From NCBI GenBank assembly GCA_051646055.1, contig JBOFCM010000125.1:1-13176 (forward strand): a DNA stretch of 13,176 bases. The letters run 5' to 3'. A model generated the notes under the pieces. That model did no database searches. It was not told the origin of the DNA and worked only from the letters and a program-made list of their open reading frames with translations. The DNA is from JAGNZR01 sp051646055 (GTDB lineage: Bacteria; Fusobacteriota; Fusobacteriia; Fusobacteriales; Fusobacteriaceae). The stretch's first letter is position 1. Each line of letters opens with the position of its first letter. Of the stretch, positions 1 through 6,295 are shown one piece after another. Position numbers and translations under genes: made by a program.

Positions 1-1028
1 TCATCTCCCTTGAGAAAAACTCCAATGAGAGTTTCAGGTATAAAATAGAAAAGCAGGGCAGGTATACCCATAATTACCATACCTATAATGGAGGAAAAGA
101 GAAGATACTCCCTTACCCTCTTTATATTGTTCTCACCCATGCTAAACCCCACAAGGGTACTGCATGCTATGGCTATTCCATATCCTGGCATAAAGGATAT
201 GCTTTCGATAGCTACAGTTATCTGATTTGCGGCAAAGGCCTTACTCCCAAGATTCATTATCATAATTACAGCCAGAAGTCTGGCTATACTGAAAGCTCCC
301 TCCTGCAGTGCTGCAGGGAGGGAGAGCTTTATAAGCTCTCCCCTTTCAGAACTCTCTCCACGATCCAGACCCAGTCTGAAGGGAAGTTTTTTTATTTTGA
401 AAAGGATAAAGACAAAACCTCCAAGATTGGCAGCCACGGTTGCCCAGGCTGCTCCATCTATTCCCATCTCTGGAAAACCAAATTTTCCAAAAATCAGAAG
501 GTAATCTAGAACTATATTGATAATATTTATTATCCCTGCCACATAGAGGGGAGTCTTGGTATCCTGACATCCTATAAAAATACTTGTAATTGCATTTCTT
601 ACCACATTGAAGATGACCATAAGAGAGCAGATTCTGAAATACCTGGCTGCAAGGGGTAACACTTCCCCTTGGGCTTTTGCCAGCTGCATAATTTCCCAGG
701 AGTAGAAATAAAAAATAAAAAACATGGCCACTCCCATATAGAGGGTTATTCTTATCCCCATATGGGAAATTCTCCTAGCCCGCTCCATATCCTTGGCACC
801 CATGGCTCGGGAGATAATAGAGGTCATTCCCACCCCCAGTCCCATTCCTACAAAAAGATTGGTAATGGTATAAAATATTTCAGAGGAGAGACCTACAGCT
901 GAAACAGCTGTTTCTCCACCGTAGTTTCCCACCATCATGGTGTCTATGACCCAGATGAGCATATAGAGCATCATCTCTCCCACTGCAGGAAGAGCTATTC
1001 TGAATATTTTTTTTATTATTTTAAACAT
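1..1028 (-). CDS. MATE-family multidrug/organic cation efflux transporter (3' end outside window)
   Basis: Reading the minus strand from the ATG at 1028 gives about 342 residues with no stop, running off the left edge; MATE proteins are usually about 440-460 residues, so roughly 100 C-terminal residues are missing. The protein is strongly hydrophobic with many membrane segments. It begins MFKIIKKIFRIALPAVGEMM, the typical MATE first helix, followed by DTMMVGNYGG, and has a second-half repeat start at KLSLPAALQEGAF, matching the two-bundle MATE architecture. Such proteins exchange Na+ or H+ for drugs or organic cations across the inner membrane. The start is preceded by GGGGAG and overlaps the end of prdF by 8 bases, so it is probably translationally coupled to the proline-reductase operon. 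Family assignment is confident; substrate is unknown. Confidence 0.9.
   Translation of the reverse strand, partial: MFKIIKKIFRIALPAVGEMMLYMLIWVIDTMMVGNYGGETAVSAVGLSSEIFYTITNLFVGMGLGVGMTSIISRAMGAKDMERARRISHMGIRITLYMGVAMFFIFYFYSWEIMQLAKAQGEVLPLAARYFRICSLMVIFNVVRNAITSIFIGCQDTKTPLYVAGIINIINIVLDYLLIFGKFGFPEMGIDGAAWATVAANLGGFVFILFKIKKLPFRLGLDRGESSERGELIKLSLPAALQEGAFSIARLLAVIMIMNLGSKAFAANQITVAIESISFMPGYGIAIACSTLVGFSMGENNIKRVREYLLFSSIIGMVIMGIPALLFYFIPETLIGVFLKGD
294..328. repeat. Long imperfect palindrome inside the MATE gene
   Basis: Two arms, 294-308 and 311-328, read as AGCTCCCTCCTGCAG and CTGCAGGGAGGGAGAGCT. They pair almost completely around a 2-base centre with one bulged G in the main stem. 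The region encodes the conserved SLPAALQEGAF segment of the MATE second half, so the symmetry may be partly a by-product of coding. A strong mRNA hairpin is nevertheless expected. Confidence 0.6.
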
Positions 1029-2028
1029 TATTTTTCTCCCCTATGGAAAAGCCTTTCCCCAAGGGGTCGTCCTTGTCTATAAGTATGTGGTTTATTCCTG
1101 TTATATATGCTTTAGCACTTATCTGGGGAAGAATATATTTTACTCCCTCCTTCTCATAGGCATCTAAAATTTTTCCCTGAAACTTTGTTCCTATGATGCT
1201 TTCATAGACAAATTCCTCACCTATCTTCAGTTTTCCTCTGTGGTAGAGAGCAGCCATTTTGGCACAGGTTCCAGTCCCGCATGGAGATCTGTCTAACTGT
1301 CCGTTTCCAAAAACTACCACATTTTTATTTTCTCTGTTGTAAAATTCTACCAGATCCACACTGTTTATATGGGGAAGTTCAGGATGCTGGGGAAGAAATA
1401 CCCGATTTATCTCTCTCATTATGCACATTCCTATCTGAGAAATTTTTCCGCTCTCCTCTGGAGTGATGGAGATTCCTACCTCACTGGCATCAACAAGGGC
1501 AAAAAAGCTTCCCCCGAAGGAGATATCTACCTGAATCTCCTTTTCTAACTGGGGAATATATACCTTGAGATTTTCCCTGTAGAGAAAGGCAGGAACATTA
1601 GTAAAGCTGGATGAAATTATATTTCTATCTTGAATATGCACTTTTCCTCTCACTAACCCAGCAGGAGTTTCAAGCAGAATCTCTGTTACAGGTTCTACAA
1701 CCTCTACCAGATTGAACTCCACTGCAGCAGTGAGTAGGGCCAGAGTTCCGTGACCGCACATATTGAGATAGCCTTTGCTATCCATAAAGACAATCCCCAA
1801 GTCAGCCTCGGGATGGGTAGGCTTCAGAAGTATGGAGCCGAACATCTCACTATGCCCCCGAGGTTCAAGGAGGACAGATGTCCTTATCCAATCTCTCTCT
1901 TCCTGAAGAAATTTTTTCTTTTCTGCCATACTTTCACCTGAGACAGACCCCACACCGTCAATTATGATTCTGTTTGTTTCTCCTCCAGTATGGGAATCTA
2001 TTGCTGTAATTTTTCTGTATTTTTCCAT
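1021..2028 (-). CDS. prdF: Proline racemase (PrdF)
   Basis: A 335-residue protein of the proline racemase/hydroxyproline epimerase family, of normal length. It interconverts L- and D-proline in the cytoplasm by a two-base mechanism without cofactor. The first catalytic cysteine is Cys91 in MCGHGT and the second is Cys250 in DRSPCGTGTC. Both are present, which excludes the Cys/Thr trans-3-hydroxyproline dehydratase branch. DSHTGGE at residues 11-17 is the family's N-terminal signature. A 4-hydroxyproline 2-epimerase would share both cysteines, but the position directly behind prdB favours proline. It would supply the D-proline reduced by PrdA/PrdB. The ATG at 2028 follows AAAGGA at good spacing, 12 bases after the prdB stop; its stop overlaps the MATE start. 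Confidence 0.93.
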   Translation of the reverse strand: MEKYRKITAIDSHTGGETNRIIIDGVGSVSGESMAEKKKFLQEERDWIRTSVLLEPRGHSEMFGSILLKPTHPEADLGIVFMDSKGYLNMCGHGTLALLTAAVEFNLVEVVEPVTEILLETPAGLVRGKVHIQDRNIISSSFTNVPAFLYRENLKVYIPQLEKEIQVDISFGGSFFALVDASEVGISITPEESGKISQIGMCIMREINRVFLPQHPELPHINSVDLVEFYNRENKNVVVFGNGQLDRSPCGTGTCAKMAALYHRGKLKIGEEFVYESIIGTKFQGKILDAYEKEGVKYILPQISAKAYITGINHILIDKDDPLGKGFSIGEKNNV

Positions 2029-2040
2029 AGTTTTTCCTTT

Positions 2041-2760
2041 CTAGACTTTAGCTATATACTCATAGGGAAGAGGCACTATCTTCCCAGGTATATCTATTTT
2101 TATAAGCTGTTCCATAGCATCTTTCAGAATAGCTTTCTGCATAGAGATATTTCCAGGCTCACCTGCATTGGCGCCCATAGGTACAAGGGGAGCCACAGCT
2201 CTAGGTGAACCGCACTGTCTCACCACTGGAGGAAGAGCAGCTATTATTATGGTAGGAATCCCCGATTCCTCAATAGCCCGCTGAACAATTACAGCAGACC
2301 TGTGACAGGTTCCTCAACCTGCTGTGAGAATGGCGGCATCTATTCCGTCATTTTTCAGTAGTCTTGCAATTTCCGGACCGGTTTCCGTTCTAAATTTTTC
2401 CTGGTCACCGCCTCCGCCCATGAACCCCATGTGTATTCCTGAAACTTCCTGGAATATCTTCTCTTCCTTCAGCTCCCTCAGCCTATCAAGGGGAAACATA
2501 CAGTTGATATCACGGTTTACGTCTCCGTTATCATATCCCCCATGGGATACCATAAGCTCTTCTGAAGGGATATCCCCTGGAATTATACGGAAACTCTTGT
2601 CTCCTGAAAAATTAAATCTTTCATCCTCTCTTTTGTGAACTCCCGCTGCTGTAACAAGAGCTATTTTCATCTCCCTGAGAGGTTTCTCCACAGGGGTGAA
2701 AATAATTTTAGGAGTTACAGGAACATATATCTCTGACTGAAGTCCTCTTACAATTTTCAT
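2041..2760 (-). CDS. prdB: D-proline reductase subunit PrdB, selenoprotein with in-frame UGA
   Basis: Read through one UGA, this is a 239-residue protein, the usual size of PrdB (about 26 kDa). It is the selenocysteine subunit of D-proline reductase, which opens D-proline to 5-aminovalerate. The first 148 codons end at TAG-UGA. Past the UGA the same frame continues as GTCHRSAVIVQRA for 90 residues to a TAG stop, so Sec149 lies in a Sec-Gly-Thr-Cys motif with Cys152. Other family features are SHGGYDNGDVNRDINC near residues 72-87 and the glycine stretch FMGGGGDQ near 113-120; the fold is shared with selenoprotein B of glycine reductase. The ATG overlaps the upstream stop (ATGA) and follows GAGGAG. 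Routine gene calling would split it at the UGA into a 148-residue piece and a small C-terminal fragment. It requires selABCD elsewhere in the genome. Confidence 0.95.
2275..2300 (-). promoter_or_regulatory. Candidate bacterial SECIS hairpin of prdB
   Basis: Counted from the UGA on the minus strand, bases 14-22 (GGTCTGCTG) pair with bases 31-39 (CAGCGGGCT), giving 9 consecutive pairs of which three are G-U, around the 8-base loop TAATTGTT. The loop falls 23-30 bases after the UGA, in the range known for bacterial SECIS elements, and contains G and U, which SelB-type loops favour. The pairing is read directly; SelB recognition is inferred. Confidence 0.65.
2314..2316 (-). other. Selenocysteine UGA codon (Sec149 of PrdB)
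   Basis: This in-frame TGA is flanked on both sides by conserved PrdB sequence in one frame: ILTAG before it and GTCHRSAV after it. The position corresponds to the Sec site known in clostridial PrdB. Confidence 0.93.
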
Positions 2761-2960
2761 TTTTTCTCCTCCTCTAAAATTTCAGGAAAGCTCATATGAA
2801 AAGCCACTCTGTCTCCCAGCCTGGGAGTTTCCTGGGAGATAAGCATCCGAAGAGGAATTTTAAATTTCCCCAACCTTCCCCTGAGATCTATGGAAACTGC
2901 TCCTCCCTCTATCTCCACAATGTCTCCCTCCATTTTTATAAGCTTATCACCATAGTTCAA
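2757..2960 (-). CDS. Small conserved prd-operon protein, function unknown, TTG start
   Basis: A 67-residue protein between prdA and prdB, overlapping both by 4 bases. It has no signal peptide, membrane segment or cysteine. Alternating hydrophobic residues and glycines (GDIVEIEGGAVSIDLRGRLG, then KIPLRMLI and RLGDRVAFHMSFPEI) suggest a small beta-barrel resembling OB or SH3-like folds. The start is TTG, within TTGA that also holds the prdA stop; it is preceded by AGAGGTG with a 7-base gap, which favours it over the internal ATG at codon 10. From memory it resembles the small proteins annotated as CBO2463/CBO2479-domain in clostridial prd clusters, but I cannot verify that. A role in assembly, maturation or regulation of the reductase is possible but unproven. 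Confidence 0.8.
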   Translation of the reverse strand: MNYGDKLIKMEGDIVEIEGGAVSIDLRGRLGKFKIPLRMLISQETPRLGDRVAFHMSFPEILEEEKK

Positions 2961-4801
2961 AGTTCTTCACCTCTCAGACTCTCTATTTTCTGAAGATTTT
3001 CAAATTTTATCTGAGCATTCCAATTTTTTTCAGGTGGCAAAACCTTATAACCCTCCATGGCTGACTTCAGCATCTCCAGAGCACGGAGAGCATCTTCCTG
3101 ACAGAGAGTGTTATAAGCCAATATCTCATTTTCGATTCCTTCTGGAGTTTTATTCAGATCAACCATCATAGTCATATGGGGATTTCCTACCACAAGGGCT
3201 CCCTGTTGGGCAGAAAATGTCATTCCCACCACTGGAATACCTCTCTTGCCTATCTCCTCTATATGACTGGCAAAATCTATATGGTTATTTCCAAATCCCT
3301 CTGTGGTAACGATGGCTCCCTCTATATCCATGGTTTCCACCATCATTCCAAGTCTCTCTGACACATAAAATTTTTCTCTATTAATTTGGGGACTTCCTAT
3401 AAAAACTACTCCACAGAGATCCAGTTTCTCATCTCCCATGGCTTCCATCACTAGAGGTTCCCGGAAATAGTGTCTGGAGCACTCTTTGCTTGCAGGCCCT
3501 ATACAGGTAAGGGCATGGATAGCACCGTCCAGCACCTCCAGAGGGGAAAGAACCACTGGAAGATTTCCAAGATCTATATTGGCTTTGGCTCCAGCCACCC
3601 CCACAGGTTGGTGGGGAAGTATGAGATTATCATGCATAGCCCCCTGACCCATTATCTCCTTCACTAAAAGAACTTTTCTCTCTCCCTTTCTTCTATAATG
3701 ACGGAAAGTTTCCTCTCGGACAAAAAATTTTTCATCCAGTTTTTTAAGTTCTGCTCTGATCTCTCCAGTCAGAATGTCTGTTACCCTGTGGGCAGCCAGA
3801 GGTCCAGGTCTTTCCATATTCATTCCTGCAGCTATTACCACCTCTGTCTTTATTATTATATCTCCCATATCTGGGGACCCTGGCCTGTTCCAGCCTATAT
3901 TTTCAAAGAGTATTCCCTCAGAGGATCCGAACTCCCCTATCTGGACTCCGTTCTCATCAGTTCCTGTGACCATAATGACAACTCCATCCAGAACTCTAGT
4001 GACTCCCTTTCCCAGGGGAGAATCTCCCTCTTTTACAGCGACAGGCTGAACATCCATAATTGTCTCGCTATACTGAGAGTATTCCTCAGGGGTTATAACT
4101 TTGACCTCTACAGATTTTACAATTGAGGATTTTTCCTTAGATTTCATGTAAAAATTCCTGTCTATAAGGAGTTTACCCTCAAAAAATCCTGTCTTATCTC
4201 CCAAAACCACCTCTGGCACAGAATAATATTTTCTAGTAAGCTCACCTGCGAGTTTTTCATGCTCCTTAGGTTTTTTTAGATGGGAGGATTCTATGGGAGT
4301 GAGAGGGGGAAGATCTCTGTTCAGTTTTTTTCCCAGGACCTCTCCATAGGGCAGGGCATTTTTCAGATCCAGTATCAGAGATTTCTCAAATTTCCTAATA
4401 TTCTCGTAGGACTCCAGATCTTTTTCATGAATCTTCTGCCCTGATTTTTTGCAGGTCTTTAAAACTCCGTGATGTATGGGAGTATCATGTGGAATATAAT
4501 TTTCTTCTGATTTTTTTTCAGCTCTCTTCCGGGGTATTTCTATCTCTGTCTCTCCCTCTTCTAACAGATTGGAAGTCAGAGCTTGGAGAGAGTCTACTGT
4601 CTGTGTGAGTCTTTTTCCCAGCACTTCCCCTATTGTCAGTGTATTTTCAGGAAGAGAGAGAAGTCGGCACTCTTCCAGTTCAGAAAAAAGATCCGGGTCT
4701 TCCAGATGCTCATGGGAGATAAGAGTGTTTTGAGCAGTCCTACAACAGGTAACGGCTTTTTTATCCAGTATTGAATCCAGTCTATCTCTGTTTATTGACA
4801 T
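2957..4801 (-). CDS. prdA: D-proline reductase proprotein PrdA (pyruvoyl enzyme)
   Basis: A 614-residue proprotein of the pyruvoyl-dependent D-proline reductase. The self-cleavage motif HALTCIGPASKE lies at residues 429-440. Cutting between Thr432 and Cys433 would give a 432-residue beta chain and a 182-residue alpha chain whose N-terminal Cys becomes the pyruvoyl group that binds D-proline, consistent with the known 45 and 23 kDa chains. Conserved blocks include SETIMDVQPVAVKEGDSPLG, QIGEFGSSEG, MNMERPGPLAAH, KEIMGQGAMHDNLILP and TTEGFGNNHIDFASHIE. The N-terminal third has a Cys19-Cys20 pair and an internal duplication (GEVLGKRL near 58-65, GEVLGKKL near 153-160). The ATG follows GAGGAGG and overlaps prdC by 10 bases. 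It works in the cytoplasm with PrdB, fed by PrdF and PrdC. Confidence 0.96.
   Translation of the reverse strand: MSINRDRLDSILDKKAVTCCRTAQNTLISHEHLEDPDLFSELEECRLLSLPENTLTIGEVLGKRLTQTVDSLQALTSNLLEEGETEIEIPRKRAEKKSEENYIPHDTPIHHGVLKTCKKSGQKIHEKDLESYENIRKFEKSLILDLKNALPYGEVLGKKLNRDLPPLTPIESSHLKKPKEHEKLAGELTRKYYSVPEVVLGDKTGFFEGKLLIDRNFYMKSKEKSSIVKSVEVKVITPEEYSQYSETIMDVQPVAVKEGDSPLGKGVTRVLDGVVIMVTGTDENGVQIGEFGSSEGILFENIGWNRPGSPDMGDIIIKTEVVIAAGMNMERPGPLAAHRVTDILTGEIRAELKKLDEKFFVREETFRHYRRKGERKVLLVKEIMGQGAMHDNLILPHQPVGVAGAKANIDLGNLPVVLSPLEVLDGAIHALTCIGPASKECSRHYFREPLVMEAMGDEKLDLCGVVFIGSPQINREKFYVSERLGMMVETMDIEGAIVTTEGFGNNHIDFASHIEEIGKRGIPVVGMTFSAQQGALVVGNPHMTMMVDLNKTPEGIENEILAYNTLCQEDALRALEMLKSAMEGYKVLPPEKNWNAQIKFENLQKIESLRGEEL
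4274..4750 (-). repeat. Internal duplication in the N-terminal region of PrdA
   Basis: Residues 18-80 and 116-176 of PrdA align as two diverged copies. Each begins with Thr-Cys, continues with an acidic helix-like stretch, and ends in GEVLGK-(R/K)-L followed about 10 residues later by L-T. A charged Lys/Glu-rich linker (residues 81-115) separates them. The match is read by eye. Confidence 0.55.
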
Positions 4802-6123
4802 TTTTCCTCCTCTCTGTCCCTTGTTATGGGATAATCAAAAGTTCTGTAGATATGGTCTGTACTATGGTAAACTCCCATGTCCATGGGAATTGCAGCCCTC
4901 ATAACTGTATTTGTGCAGTCGGTGCAGGTGGATACCAGAACTCTCATAGCACCAGATTTCTTAAGCTTAAGAACAGCTTCGGCCTGACCTGGGCACTTCC
5001 CAGGAGTCTCACACTTGCCTCTTTCACCAATATTTTTACAGTGCTGAACTCCTACAATTTCAGAGGACATTTTTCCTCCTATCTCTCTCAGACGTTTTTC
5101 ATCTCCGCCACAGGCACATACCAGTAATCCCAACTTGCCTCTGAACTGGGGAAAGGGAAGGGTGAATACTCCTCCACCTGATATTTTTTCTATATAGACC
5201 TCCTCTAGGGAGGAACTTTTTCCTGTATTGGCTCCCCCTTCCAAAAACTCTCCCAAAGGATATTCCAGTGTTTTGCTCAGCTCAGAGGAATCTCCTGCAA
5301 TAGCTTTGAGTGGAAGACCTATATCTATTCCCAGATATGTCTTTATTCTGGCCCTATTTTTAAAATTCCCTATGAGAGTAATATCCTTCTCCATAAGGGG
5401 CTTCCGATATTTTACTGCCATATAGAGATTTTTAACTGTTTCCACATTGAGAACCAGAGAGTTGTGCATATGAGGCAGCTCATGGGATGGAATCCAGGAA
5501 TCAGTTGCCCTGTTTATAAGTGCTCTCTCCTCTCCCACAGGATAGAGGTCTTCCAACTCCAATATCTCTATTTTTTGAAACTCCCTCTTATCTTCCATAT
5601 ATGTTTTAATTTTTTTTATAATTTTACTGTATATCCCTTTTATACAGAAATATATTTTTTCAGCTTCCACAGCCTGGGCTGTAAAAACACTTCCCCACAG
5701 TACATTGTGAAGAGTATCCAAATTTTTCAATGTTTCCACATTGTGAAAAAAATTAGGCTCGCACTGAGCTGCATTTATAAACAGAGCTGAGACCTTTTTT
5801 TCCTTAAGTTTTAGATGGGTAGGAAAACCTCCTCCCCCTGCTCCTATAATCCCTGCTTCTAGGGCAGTTTCCCAGAGTGAATCGCACTCTTTTATTTTAA
5901 GATAATCTTTTTTCTCCAAATCGCCCTCATCCACATCTATATAGATATGGGTAGGTGTAATGTCGACTACAACTCCATTTCTGCTGCTATGGATTTTAGC
6001 TCCTCTGCCTTTAGTGTCTCCTATGAGTTCTCCTCTCAGAACTCTGTCTCCCACCTTTACCAAAGGCAGGGATTTTTCTCCCACATGTTCCACAAGTGAG
6101 AAAGCATATCTGATTTTTCTCAT
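4792..6123 (-). CDS. prdC: Proline reductase-associated electron-transfer protein PrdC (RnfC-like)
   Basis: A 443-residue protein related to RnfC and NuoF. It has an N-terminal barrel-sandwich (biotinyl-like) segment at about 15-65. The glycine-rich nucleotide/flavin motif GAGGGGFPTHLKL at 94-106 corresponds to GLGGAGFPT of RnfC. The INAAQCEP motif at 116-123 corresponds to the CEP motif of RnfC, and an SLBB-like region follows at about 245-290. The C-terminal part is cysteine-rich (Cys336, 338, 362, 371, 377, 400, 403), with CAC and CTDC pairs suited to a redox centre or thiol relay. It is thought to pass electrons from NADH or reduced carriers to PrdA/PrdB. No UGA interrupts it, so this copy uses Cys throughout. 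It is first in the operon; the ATG is preceded by GGGGG, a modest ribosome site. Confidence 0.9.
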   Translation of the reverse strand: MRKIRYAFSLVEHVGEKSLPLVKVGDRVLRGELIGDTKGRGAKIHSSRNGVVVDITPTHIYIDVDEGDLEKKDYLKIKECDSLWETALEAGIIGAGGGGFPTHLKLKEKKVSALFINAAQCEPNFFHNVETLKNLDTLHNVLWGSVFTAQAVEAEKIYFCIKGIYSKIIKKIKTYMEDKREFQKIEILELEDLYPVGEERALINRATDSWIPSHELPHMHNSLVLNVETVKNLYMAVKYRKPLMEKDITLIGNFKNRARIKTYLGIDIGLPLKAIAGDSSELSKTLEYPLGEFLEGGANTGKSSSLEEVYIEKISGGGVFTLPFPQFRGKLGLLVCACGGDEKRLREIGGKMSSEIVGVQHCKNIGERGKCETPGKCPGQAEAVLKLKKSGAMRVLVSTCTDCTNTVMRAAIPMDMGVYHSTDHIYRTFDYPITRDREEEKCQ

Positions 6124-6154
6124 ATACCAACCCCCATCACATTTTGTTACTATG

Positions 6155-6160
6155 AGTATA
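6155..6160 (-). promoter_or_regulatory. Possible -10 element of the prd operon
   Basis: On the minus strand the hexamer TATACT lies 31 bases before the prdC ATG, which would give a leader of about 25 bases. The sequence 17 bases upstream (TAGATT) is a poor -35, so an activator may be needed if this promoter is real. Confidence 0.4.
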
Positions 6161-6222
6161 CGACAAAGCTGTTAAAAAATCTACGGCCACAGAGAAAAAA
6201 ATAGTTTTGAAATATCTCTTTT

Positions 6223-6239
6223 TTTAAGGTTTATTTAAG
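6223..6239 (+). promoter_or_regulatory. PmrA-like response-regulator box (TTTAAG-N5-TTTAAG)
   Basis: Two identical TTTAAG half-sites start at 6223 and 6234, giving the 11-base periodicity expected for head-to-tail dimers of OmpR-family regulators. The identity extends to TTTAAGGTT in both copies. The layout matches the PmrA/BasR-type box. The second half-site ends 16 bases before TATAAT, occupying the -35 position, which is typical of activator-dependent promoters. The likely binder is the response regulator encoded at 10588-11268 in the same operon. Confidence 0.65.
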
Positions 6240-6255
6240 GTTCTTCCCGTATACT

Positions 6256-6261
6256 TATAAT
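6256..6261 (+). promoter_or_regulatory. -10 element of the efflux/two-component operon
   Basis: A perfect TATAAT lies 34 bases before the first ATG, predicting a start of transcription near 6268. There is no consensus -35; the box at 6223-6239 sits in its place. Confidence 0.7.
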
Positions 6262-6295
6262 GTAAAACAAAGAAGCTGTAAAGGAGAGAGAAAAA

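Larger units (their letters stand above)
6124..6295. promoter_or_regulatory. Divergent intergenic region between prdC and the efflux operon
   Basis: These 172 bases hold no gene and separate two operons transcribed away from each other. The efflux side carries a clear promoter and operator-like repeat. The prdC side shows only a -10-like hexamer. I found no -24/-12 (sigma-54) element with the required GG and GC spacing. Confidence 0.85.

Noticed and set aside
669..902. Small plus-strand open frame of 77 codons
   Set aside because: It lies wholly inside the MATE gene on the opposite strand, has no ribosome site and no recognisable protein features.
2041..2226. Separate 61-residue gene at the end of prdB
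   Set aside because: It is in the same frame as PrdB after the UGA and continues its conserved sequence; it is the C-terminal part of the selenoprotein.
2314..2316. Nonsense mutation making prdB a pseudogene
   Set aside because: Both sides are fully conserved in one frame, the UGA is at the known Sec position and a SECIS-like hairpin follows.
3698..4126. 142-codon plus-strand open frame opposite prdA
   Set aside because: Low-complexity Ser/His/Tyr-rich translation typical of an antisense shadow; prdA on the other strand is unambiguous.
6155..6200. Sigma-54 promoter (-24/-12) before prdC, as expected for PrdR control
   Set aside because: A TGGC occurs on the minus strand but the -12 GC dinucleotide is missing at the required spacing (T-run instead).
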